A DNA stretch of 64,000 nt, from the NCBI GenBank assembly GCA_036270655.1, contig DATBCD010000019.1:1-64000 (forward strand), read 5' to 3'. Each line of letters begins with the position of its first letter. Positions within the stretch are counted from its first letter, which is position 1. This DNA comes from VBCK01 sp036270655. Lineage in GTDB: Bacteria > Pseudomonadota > Gammaproteobacteria > Burkholderiales > Burkholderiaceae_F. The notes below the pieces were generated by a model. The model did no database searches. It was not told the origin of the DNA and worked only from the letters and a program-made list of their open reading frames with translations. This document shows positions 41,421 to 48,869 of this stretch, piece after piece. The position numbers and the translations under genes were made by a program.

Positions 41421-41864
41421 TCAGCGCGGAGGCTCGGCCGGATTGGGCGCGACTTCCAGCGTCGGCGGCCGCCGGGCGGCCTGGGCGATCGCCCGCTCGA
41501 CCGCTCGCCTGACGGCCGGCACAAGGCGCCTGAGTCGGCTCTTGGGTACGTAGTCCCAGGCGCCGACTTCGACCATCACCGACGCTTTGACCTCGCCGAT
41601 GGTGCCCGAAACCAGGATCAGGGGCAGGTTCGGATAATGGTGCAGAAAGCGCCTGAGCGTGTCGGTGAAATACATGCCGGGCACCGCGTAGTCGGACAGC
41701 ACCAGGTCCCACCGCCGCTGCAGCAGCGCCGTGTTCAGCGCCTCGCTGCTATCGACCCGCTCGCAGTGTCCGAGCAGGCCTGCCAGCCGGAGCGTGCGCT
41801 CGATCAGCAGGAAGTCAGCCTCAGTGTCCTCGATGCATAGCACGTTCAGCGGGGCGATGTCCAT
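41421..41864 (-). CDS. single-domain response regulator
   Basis: A 147-residue CheY-like receiver. Acidic pocket residues lie in CIEDTEADF, the phospho-acceptor is Asp58 (LVLSDYAVPG), the conserved Ser/Thr is in ILVSGTIGE and the Lys in YVPKSRL. The last 25 residues are a Pro/Arg tail. It has no output domain. It is the last gene of a four-gene minus-strand signalling set, 12 bp after the GGDEF-EAL gene. Its sequence resembles the receiver domain fused to that neighbour, suggesting duplication. Confidence 0.9.
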   Translation of the reverse strand: MDIAPLNVLCIEDTEADFLLIERTLRLAGLLGHCERVDSSEALNTALLQRRWDLVLSDYAVPGMYFTDTLRRFLHHYPNLPLILVSGTIGEVKASVMVEVGAWDYVPKSRLRRLVPAVRRAVERAIAQAARRPPTLEVAPNPAEPPR

Positions 41865-41876
41865 GGGCGCGGGCGC

Positions 41877-43976
41877 TCAAGCAGCATGATCGGACTCGGT
41901 GATCCATTGCAACTCGGACGCGGGAACCGCCCGCCCGAAATAATAGCCCTGCAACAGGTCGGCGCCGATGTCGCGCAACGCGTCGACCTGCGAGACCTGC
42001 TCGACACCCTCGGCCACCGTCCGCAAGCTCATCGCGCGGGCCAGCGTCACGATCGCCTGCACGATGGCGCGGTCCTCGGACTGCGCCGAGATTTCTTCCA
42101 CGAATGGCTGCGCGATCTTCAGCGTGTTGATCGGATAGCGCTTCAAGTAGCTCAGCGACGAATATCCGATACCGAAGTCATCGACCGCGATTCGGACGCC
42201 CGATTCGCGCAGGTCGTGCAGCAGCTTCATCGTGGCCTCGGTCGGCTCGACCAGAAGGCTTTCAGTCAGCTCGAGCTCCAGAAAGTTCCCTGGCAACTTG
42301 GCCCCCTGCAGCGCTTGCTTCACCGTTTGCAGGAGGTTTTCCTGGCCGAACTGCCTGGCCGACAGATTGACCGCGACCGAACCGTCAAATCCTCGCGCGC
42401 GCCACCGGCTGCACTGCAGGCAGGCTTGCTTCAGAACCCATTCGCCGATCGGCACGATCAGCCCGGTCTCTTCGGCGACGGACAGAAAGCCCCCGGGGCT
42501 GAGCAGCCCCCGCTCCGGGTGGGCCCAGCGCAGCAGCGCCTCGAAACCGCACACCTTGGACGTGTGGCTGTCGACCTGGGGTTGGTAGAACACCCGCAGC
42601 TGCCGTTTCGATAGCGCCTCGCGCAGATCGGCCTCGATCCGGAAGCGTTCACGCGCCTTCGCATCCATTTCGGGTGAAAAAAACCGGTAGGTCGACCGGC
42701 CGGCCCCTTTCGCGTGATACATGGCGTGATCGGCGTTGGTCAGCAGCGTCGAGGCGTCACGGCCGTCCTTTGGAAACAGGCTCACACCAATGCTGGCCGA
42801 CAGTCCGATCCGGTGTCCATCGCACTGGATCGGGTCGGCGATCACGCGGCTTATCCCGGCCACGACCCGGACCACGCCTTCGATGCCGCCCGCTTCCGGC
42901 AGCACCACCACGAACTCGTCACCGCTCAGGCGCGCCACCGTATCGCTGGCGCGCACGCTGTCCACGATGCGCCTGGAAACCTCGATCAGCACCCGGTCGC
43001 CCACCGAATGCCCGAGCGAATCGTTGATGTTCTTGAAGTGGTCCAGGTCGACGAACAGCACCGCCACCCGCCGCTCAGAACGCTGGGCATAGGCAATCGC
43101 CTGCTGCATCCGGTCGGCCAGCAGCGCCCGGTTGGGCAGATCCGTCAGCGGATCGTGCTGCGCCATGTGCTCGATGCGCGCCTGCGAGGCCTTGCGCTCG
43201 CTGATGTCGGTCAGCACGCCGACGAAATGCGTCACCGCCGAGGTGGCACTGCGTACCGCGGCGATGTTGAACCAGGCCGGGTACGTGCGGCCGTCCTGGC
43301 GGCGGTTCCAGACTTCGCCGTGCCAGTGTCCGTGTTCGGCCAGCCAGGCCCACATCTTTCCGTAAAAGCCGCTGTCCTCACCATCGGCGCCGAGCACGCT
43401 CACATCGCGACCCAGCACCTGCTCCGGCGAATGCCCGGTGATCTGCGTGAACGCGCGGTTCACCGATATGATGCGATGCGAAGCGTCCGCCACCATGATG
43501 CCTTCGAGTGTGTTCTCGAACGCGACCGCGGCCAGGCGCATCTGCTCTTCAGCCTGGCGCCGGGCGCCTTGCTCGGCCACTTCGCGCAGGCTGCGCTGGA
43601 TCGCCGGCACCAGGCGCGCCAGGCGGTCCTTCAGAACGAAGTCCCACACGCCCTGCTTGAGCAGCTCGACGGCGGCTTCCTCGCCGATACTGCCCGACAT
43701 CAGGATGACCGGCACTCCCGGCGCATCGCTGCGGATTTTTGCCAGACTGTCCCGGATTTCCAGACCGGGAATGTGGTAGTCAACCAACGCCAGATCGATC
43801 GACTCTACTTCCAAGGCACGCGAGAGGGCCTCGAAGGTGGCCACGCGCAGGCAGTCGGCGTCCAGGCCGTGCTGGCGCAAATGGCGCTCGATCAGCTGGA
43901 AATCGGATTCGGTGTCCTCCACCACCAGGATCTTCAGCGAGCTGCCCACGCGCGCTGCCCTATCACACGGGTTCAT
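41877..43976 (-). CDS. REC-PAS-GGDEF-EAL cyclic-di-GMP signalling protein
   Basis: A 699-residue cytoplasmic protein. The receiver at about 14-135 has Asp66 in LALVDYHIPG, a PAS domain spans about 145-270, GGDEF about 275-440 and EAL about 450-690. The cyclase signature reads SGDEF (ARLSGDEFVVVL), a variant that is active in some proteins and not in others. The EAL site is intact (GFEALLRWAHPERG, then VDDFGIGYSSLSYLKRYP), so phosphodiesterase activity is likely. The start at 43976 overlaps the end of the upstream receiver gene by 14 bp; earlier in-frame starts would extend through that gene. c-di-GMP turnover under control of the adjacent kinase is inferred. Confidence 0.93.
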   Translation of the reverse strand: MNPCDRAARVGSSLKILVVEDTESDFQLIERHLRQHGLDADCLRVATFEALSRALEVESIDLALVDYHIPGLEIRDSLAKIRSDAPGVPVILMSGSIGEEAAVELLKQGVWDFVLKDRLARLVPAIQRSLREVAEQGARRQAEEQMRLAAVAFENTLEGIMVADASHRIISVNRAFTQITGHSPEQVLGRDVSVLGADGEDSGFYGKMWAWLAEHGHWHGEVWNRRQDGRTYPAWFNIAAVRSATSAVTHFVGVLTDISERKASQARIEHMAQHDPLTDLPNRALLADRMQQAIAYAQRSERRVAVLFVDLDHFKNINDSLGHSVGDRVLIEVSRRIVDSVRASDTVARLSGDEFVVVLPEAGGIEGVVRVVAGISRVIADPIQCDGHRIGLSASIGVSLFPKDGRDASTLLTNADHAMYHAKGAGRSTYRFFSPEMDAKARERFRIEADLREALSKRQLRVFYQPQVDSHTSKVCGFEALLRWAHPERGLLSPGGFLSVAEETGLIVPIGEWVLKQACLQCSRWRARGFDGSVAVNLSARQFGQENLLQTVKQALQGAKLPGNFLELELTESLLVEPTEATMKLLHDLRESGVRIAVDDFGIGYSSLSYLKRYPINTLKIAQPFVEEISAQSEDRAIVQAIVTLARAMSLRTVAEGVEQVSQVDALRDIGADLLQGYYFGRAVPASELQWITESDHAA

Positions 43977-44394
43977 TGGTGGCCACCCAGTAGATGCCGA
44001 GCCGTGCCACCGTTTGCGCGAATTCCGAGAAGTCGAGCGGCTTGCGCACGAAGCTGTTGCACCCGCCCTCGTAGCTGCGGAGCCGGTCACGCTCCTCGTC
44101 CGATGAGGTCAGCATCACGACCGGAACCAGCTTGGTGCGCGGCTCGCTGCGGACTCGACTGAGCACATCGAATCCGCCGACTCGAGGCAGGTTGATGTCC
44201 AACAGGATTACGGCCGGCGGATCGCTGCCAGCGCGCTCGGCAAACTCGCCCTCGCCGAACAGGTAGTCGAGCGCCTGCTGCCCATCACGGACCACGTCCA
44301 CGTGATTGGCCAGATTCACCTTGCGCAGCGCCCGCAAGATCAGCAACTCGTCCTGCTGGTTGTCTTCGACCAGAAGCATGGTTTTCACTGTCAT
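43963..44394 (-). CDS. single-domain response regulator (Rcp1-like)
   Basis: A 143-residue receiver similar to the response regulators paired with phytochrome-type kinases. Features are LLVEDNQQDELLI, phospho-acceptor Asp66 (ILLDINLPRVGG), MLTSSDEERD and Lys in FVRKPLDFSEF. It overlaps the 3' end of the kinase gene by 110 bp in another frame, unless it starts at the ATG 15 bp further in (44379), and the start of the GGDEF-EAL gene by 14 bp. It is the likely direct phosphate acceptor of the kinase. Confidence 0.9.
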   Translation of the reverse strand: MTVKTMLLVEDNQQDELLILRALRKVNLANHVDVVRDGQQALDYLFGEGEFAERAGSDPPAVILLDINLPRVGGFDVLSRVRSEPRTKLVPVVMLTSSDEERDRLRSYEGGCNSFVRKPLDFSEFAQTVARLGIYWVATNEPV

Positions 44395-46300
44395 CGATCT
44401 TCCCCGCTAACTCGTCGCCCGAAAACGGCAAAGAGAAGCAGAATTCGGCGCCTTGACCAGGAGCCGAGGTCGCACGGATCTGTCCGCCGTGCCGATGCAC
44501 GATGCGCTGCACCGTGGCCAATCCAATCCCGATCCCCGGAAACTCGTCCTGCCGATGCAGGCGCTGGAACGGCTGGAACAGTTTTTGCGAGTGCGCCATG
44601 TTGAACCCGACGCCGTTGTCCGCGACCTGGAAAACGCGCTGGCCGCCCTCCTCGCCGGCGGACACGCGGATGCTCGCTGCCGCCGTGTGCGTGGTGTACT
44701 TCCACGCGTTGTCCAGCAGGTTGCGCATCACGATCTCCATCATCCGGGCGTCGGCGCGAGCCGTCAGGCCGCGCTCGACCTGACAGGATACGGTGCGCGA
44801 CGGCTCGCCGCGCGCAAGCTCCGCCAGGATCTGCTCGGCCAAAGCCGACAGATCGACCCGATCGCGGCGCAATTCGCCTCGCACGCTGCGCGACAGCTGA
44901 AGCAGGCCGTCGATCAGCTCACCCAGGTGCCGGCTGCCGCGAATGATCTGGTCCAGGTAGCCGCGGGCCTCGCCGTCGACGCGCTCGCCATAGTCCTCCA
45001 TCAAGGCCTGGCTGAAGCCCTCCATCGCCCGCAACGGCGCGCGCAGGTCGTGCGCCACCGTATAGCCGAAGCTTTCCAGCTCCTGGTTGGCCGCCTGAAG
45101 CTCGGCCGTGCGCTCTTCCACGCGCTGCTCGAGCTGCGCGTTCAGTCGCAGGATCTCCTCCTCGGTGCGGATCCGTTCCGAGATGTCCCGCAAAATCACC
45201 GTATACAGCTTGTGACCGGCCGCGTCGGCCTGCGAAATGGCCGCTTCGATCGGAAATTCGGTCCCGTCGCGGCGCAGCCCGTAGATGCGTCCGAGCTGGC
45301 CCATCTTGCGGCGCGTCACCCGGGTGCGGCCGAATCCTTCGATGTGTTCGGCATGCCCTGCCCGGTAGCGTGACGGGATCAGCTGCTCCAGCGGCTGGCT
45401 GACCACCTCGACCGAGCGGTATCCGAACATGATTTCCGCGGCGCTATTGAACAGCGTGATCCTGTGCCGATCGTCGATCGTGATCACCGCGTCCATCGCC
45501 GAGCCGATCACGCTGGCCAGGCGCTGCTCGTTTTCGAGCAGCGACTCGTTGATCCGGCCCAGCTGATCGGTTCGCTGCCGCATCGACTCTTCCAGGCGAG
45601 CGTGGTCTTCCCTGAGCTCCATCTCGAGCCGACGGGCTTTGGCAAACGCGCGTCCGATCACGACCACCGCAACGCAGAGCAACAGCACCGCCAGCGCGCC
45701 GCCGCTGGCCAGCACAGCGGCCGCTTCTTCACCACGCTCGCGTGCCAGCGCCTCGCGCTGGCGCAGCAACGCCTGCTCCGCCGATTTGAAATCCTCGACG
45801 GCGCCCCGCAGCGGGTCCCGGCTCAGCGGCCCCGGGTCGGCCGCGATGGCCAATGCAGTTGCCGCGGACCCCTTGGTCCGCCTCAGATCGATGGCCTCGG
45901 AAAACCTCGCCAGGCGCTGGCTCAGCAGGGGTTCGATGGCATCGATCCGCCGCAGCTGCTCGGCGTTGTCGGCTGTCAGCGCGCGCAGAGCGCGCACGCC
46001 GTCGTTGGCTCCAAGAGCGGCGCGCTGATACGGCTCGGCAAATAGCTCGTCGCCGGTGAGCACGAAGCCGCGCTCAGCGGCCGCAGCGTCCGCCAGCGAC
46101 GCAAGAACGGTATGCACGGATTCGATGACTTGGCGGCTGTGCTCGGCCCACGCCGATTGCACCAGCAACTGATGGATGCCAAAGTACGAAACGGCACCCA
46201 ACACACCCAGCGTCGCCAAGCCTCCTGCGAATACAGCCTGGATCTTCCGCTCGATCGGTCGCAACCCTGCGGTGCTCCCGGTCATCGGCGCCGAATTCAT
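44285..46300 (-). CDS. membrane histidine kinase (CHASE3-PAS-HisKA-HATPase)
   Basis: A 671-residue sensor kinase. TM1 (IQAVFAGGLATLGVLGAVSYF) and TM2 (AAVLASGGALAVLLLCVAVVV) flank a periplasmic CHASE3-like helical domain (LADAAAAERGFVLTGDELFAEPYQRA). A PAS domain (AMDAVITIDDRHRITLFNSAAE ... MFGYRS), a coiled coil, the H-box ESFGYTVAHDLRAPLRAMEGF and the ATPase N/G boxes (MRNLLDNAWKYTT; VADNGVGFNM; GIGIGLATVQRIVHRHGG) follow. The C-terminal tail after FCFSLPFSGDE is read through the start of the next gene and looks non-conserved. The start at 46300 precedes TM1. Confidence 0.92.
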   Translation of the reverse strand: MNSAPMTGSTAGLRPIERKIQAVFAGGLATLGVLGAVSYFGIHQLLVQSAWAEHSRQVIESVHTVLASLADAAAAERGFVLTGDELFAEPYQRAALGANDGVRALRALTADNAEQLRRIDAIEPLLSQRLARFSEAIDLRRTKGSAATALAIAADPGPLSRDPLRGAVEDFKSAEQALLRQREALARERGEEAAAVLASGGALAVLLLCVAVVVIGRAFAKARRLEMELREDHARLEESMRQRTDQLGRINESLLENEQRLASVIGSAMDAVITIDDRHRITLFNSAAEIMFGYRSVEVVSQPLEQLIPSRYRAGHAEHIEGFGRTRVTRRKMGQLGRIYGLRRDGTEFPIEAAISQADAAGHKLYTVILRDISERIRTEEEILRLNAQLEQRVEERTAELQAANQELESFGYTVAHDLRAPLRAMEGFSQALMEDYGERVDGEARGYLDQIIRGSRHLGELIDGLLQLSRSVRGELRRDRVDLSALAEQILAELARGEPSRTVSCQVERGLTARADARMMEIVMRNLLDNAWKYTTHTAAASIRVSAGEEGGQRVFQVADNGVGFNMAHSQKLFQPFQRLHRQDEFPGIGIGLATVQRIVHRHGGQIRATSAPGQGAEFCFSLPFSGDELAGKIDDSENHASGRRQPAGRVADLAGAAQGESGQSRGRGP

Positions 46301-46773
46301 TGCGTAACAGCCCCGCAGTACTGCGCGTTCCGGCGCAACGGCTTTGAGACCGACAACTCGCATTCGTACATTGCCACCCAAGCGCGGCAGTCTATCAACG
46401 CTTCGCGGGTATTGTCGCTCAACCACGTGTTCAACAAGGGTTCATTTGCATAATGTTCGTGCGGCGACGGTGGCATGGTGTCCCTGCTTCGACAGCGACA
46501 GCACGCCTCGATGCGAGCACCTGATCGAGCAACTGGTAGTTTCGCGTGAGGCTTTCGCCTTAGACGAGAAAGCGAACTCAAACACGACGCGAAGGCGCAA
46601 ATAAAAAAAGGCGCCGCGTGTCGCAGCGCGTGATGGAAATACCGGATATCAGATTTGCGGCGCACATCCTTGCGGTGCACATCCGATTGACAAAGTCGCA
46701 GAACATCGCATGCGAATCGGGGTACCCCGATATCGCGACGCCAAGTAAGCGCGCTGCCAATCCGACTTACGAC
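46301..46773. other. intergenic stretch between kinase and GcvR-like gene
   Basis: 473 bp without a credible gene. It contains the leader of the kinase operon (minus), a terminator for the GcvR-like gene at 46603-46629, a direct repeat GCACATCC near 46663-46685, a TTGACA at 46687-46692 with no matching -10 or downstream gene, and a perfect 16-bp palindrome ATCGGGGTACCCCGAT at 46716-46731. Confidence 0.5.
46603..46629 (-). terminator. rho-independent terminator after the GcvR-like gene
   Basis: On the minus strand, GCGCTGCG, loop ACA, CGCGGCGC (8 bp, one wobble) is followed by C and seven T. It is about 145 bp beyond the stop of the gene ending at 46774. Confidence 0.75.
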
Positions 46774-47307
46774 TTACTTGACAGCAGCGCTGTCGTCCAG
46801 CGTCAGATCGACCATCAAATCGTTCGCGAGCGCCTCGAGCGCATGGCGCAGCTGCGCCGTGGCCAGGTGCGATGGAAGCCGCAGCTGCGCGGAAGCACGC
46901 ACCAGGCTTTCCCCGGACATCGAGCCGCTGACCACATCGGTCACCAGCTCGTCGATGCTGACGCCGCGGCTTGCCAGCGCATGCGAGATGTCGCGCACGA
47001 TTCCGGGCCGATCCTGCCCCACCAGCTCCAGCCTGATGCGCCGCCCCGACGTATCGCCTGTTCCTTCGGAGGCGCGCGTGACGACGATGCGCAGCCCGCG
47101 CGCCTCCAGGTCGCGAAACGCGGCGACCAGCGATTCGGCGTTGGCCTCCGGAACGTGCAGATGAACGATGCCCGCGAACTGTCCGGCCAGGTTGGCCATG
47201 CGCGACTCGAGCCAGTTGCCTCCGAAGGCTGTCACCTGGTCCGAAATCAGGTTCACCAGGCCCGGGCGATCCGGCCCGACGATCGTCAATATCAGCGAGG
47301 TCTGCAT
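46774..47307 (-). CDS. tandem ACT-domain protein, GcvR-like
   Basis: A 177-residue cytoplasmic protein with two ACT domains (SLILTIVGPDRPGLVNLISDQV at 4-80; RLELVGQDRPGIVRDISHALASRGVSIDEL at 92-165). This matches the glycine-cleavage repressor GcvR family, which modulates GcvA by binding amino acids. No gcv genes or gcvA are in the window, so the target is unknown. The start could also be at 47322 (five residues longer). A strong terminator lies downstream. Confidence 0.85.
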   Translation of the reverse strand: MQTSLILTIVGPDRPGLVNLISDQVTAFGGNWLESRMANLAGQFAGIVHLHVPEANAESLVAAFRDLEARGLRIVVTRASEGTGDTSGRRIRLELVGQDRPGIVRDISHALASRGVSIDELVTDVVSGSMSGESLVRASAQLRLPSHLATAQLRHALEALANDLMVDLTLDDSAAVK

Positions 47308-47430
47308 CGAGCTTGTTCCCATTGACGCTGTGGGATCGTACTGACTTTGACCTTGATCAGTCCAGCGCGGCGCGCCGCGTGCAAAATGCAATCGTGCATC
47401 CGCCGCGTCGGACGCTGAACAAGCGAGCCG

Positions 47431-47949
47431 TCAGTTGCCGGGCCACGGGGGGCGGCCCGGCCCGAGCGATCCATTGGCCCGCGCCTGCAGGTAGTCGTAC
47501 AGGTCCGCAATATGCGCCGTCACCGCCGGTTCCTTTTCCCAGGCGGGCATCTGCAGCTCACCGCGTTGGCGCTGCGCCAGATCGGCAATCAGTGCGTCGG
47601 GTGCGCTGCCCCCGCCGGCCCCCTCGCCAGACGGCAACACCCATTGGTAGCGCCGCAGCACGGTGCCGATGAATTCTTCCTGGCTCATCGTCCTGACGCG
47701 CGCAAGCAGATCGGGACCCTTGTCGGTGCCGGTCGCGTCCGCGCCATGGCAGCGGGCGCAATTGGCTTGAAACACCCTCCACCCCAGGTACAACCGGTTT
47801 GATTCCACGATCGCCTGCACGATCGGGGCCACAATATCGTTGGGCCCCGCAATGGCCACCTGCCCGCCCGCGTTGGCGAACCACAGCAGCGCCGCGGCCA
47901 GCCAGGGCACAACCCGGACCGAATTAAATTCGAACGATCTGGTCATCAT
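47431..47949 (-). CDS. secreted monohaem cytochrome c
   Basis: A 172-residue protein with a signal or anchor segment (VVPWLAAALLWFANAGGQVAIA) and one haem motif, CARCH (Cys64, Cys67, His68), in VFQANCARCHGADATGTDKGPDL. A Met ligand is probably in ELQMPAWEKEP. Class I cytochrome c, likely periplasmic or membrane-bound. No partner oxidase or dehydrogenase is adjacent, so its donor and acceptor are unknown. Confidence 0.88.
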   Translation of the reverse strand: MMTRSFEFNSVRVVPWLAAALLWFANAGGQVAIAGPNDIVAPIVQAIVESNRLYLGWRVFQANCARCHGADATGTDKGPDLLARVRTMSQEEFIGTVLRRYQWVLPSGEGAGGGSAPDALIADLAQRQRGELQMPAWEKEPAVTAHIADLYDYLQARANGSLGPGRPPWPGN

Positions 47950-48150
47950 CCGGTCCCCCCGGCGCGTTGTTTACTGCAGGCGATTGCGCGTTGCCGATTT
48001 CGATAGTGGTTCGCTGCGGCGCGGCGACGCGCGGGGCGCCGGATACGGAAAGTTACCCTTAGTCTTGAACTCGAAGTAGTCTTTGTGGGCCTAAGTAGTA
48101 CGCGTTGATGCGGCGTCGTTCGACGCGGCTCGCGCCGCAAGGAGTTCGAA

Positions 48151-48702
48151 GTGAAGATGCATTCGGCTGTGCTTGCAACAACGGTGGCGTCGTTGCTGCT
48201 TGCGGTTTGCCCTGTACCCGCCGCTGCGTTCAATGGCGGTGGTGGTCATTCCGGCGGCGGAGGTCATTCCGGCGGCGGAGGTCATTTCAGCGGCGGGGGG
48301 CACTCCGCAGGACGCACCAGTGGCTGGGCAGGCCATGGCGGCGGCGGCGCTTGGTCCGGGCATGGCGGCGCCGGCTGGGGCGGCCACGGTGGTTGGGGCG
48401 GAGGCTGGCACCACCACGACCACGACCACGACGGTTTCCGCGGCGGCTTCGGCTGGGGTTGGGGAGTCGGATGGGGCTGGGGACCGTATTGGGACCCGTG
48501 GTGGGGTTGGGACTACCCGTACTCGTCATACCCGTACTACGAGTCGTACCCGATGTATGCAGTGCCGGACGCAGGTGCGCTGCCTTCGGCGCCGCCGCCT
48601 CCGGCTTACTGGTACTACTGTCCCTCGGCGCGAGCGTACTACCCGTATGTCCGGCAATGCCCGGAAGCGTGGGTACCGGTAGCTCCGAGCTCGGGCGGCT
48701 GA
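48151..48702 (+). CDS. secreted Gly/His/Trp-rich protein with C-terminal Tyr-Cys module
   Basis: A 183-residue exported protein. A signal peptide ends near VPAAAF and is followed by GGGGHSG-type repeats, a His/Asp cluster (WHHHDHDHDGF) and a Gly/Trp stretch. The C-terminal module PPPAYWYYCPSARAYYPYV, followed by RQCPEAW, matches that of the protein at 41067-41414. The His-rich part could bind metal ions; that is inference. Low-complexity composition makes homology weak evidence. GTGAAGATG starts within a GGAG-containing region (CAAGGAGTTCGAAGTG). Confidence 0.75.
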   Translation: MKMHSAVLATTVASLLLAVCPVPAAAFNGGGGHSGGGGHSGGGGHFSGGGHSAGRTSGWAGHGGGGAWSGHGGAGWGGHGGWGGGWHHHDHDHDGFRGGFGWGWGVGWGWGPYWDPWWGWDYPYSSYPYYESYPMYAVPDAGALPSAPPPPAYWYYCPSARAYYPYVRQCPEAWVPVAPSSGG

Positions 48703-48869
48703 TACTCTGACCCCCGCCTCGGGTCGCTCCCTGCCTCCTTAATTGGCGGGGCTGGGTTGGGGCTGCGCCGCCGCGCAGGCGGCGCGGCTTCCGGCGGGAG
48801 TGGTTTTTCAACCATTTCCCGAAACATCAGTACGATCTGGCTTCCGCGTCCCGCGTTTGCCCGATTGCA

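Noticed and set aside
46344..46604. 86-codon plus-strand frame in the gap before the terminator
   Set aside because: No ribosome-binding site, biased composition and no signal peptide or motif.
48235..48300. GGTGGTCATTCCGGCGGCGGA tandem units as a non-coding repeat
   Set aside because: The period is a multiple of three and encodes the GGGGHSG repeats of a secreted protein with a signal peptide.
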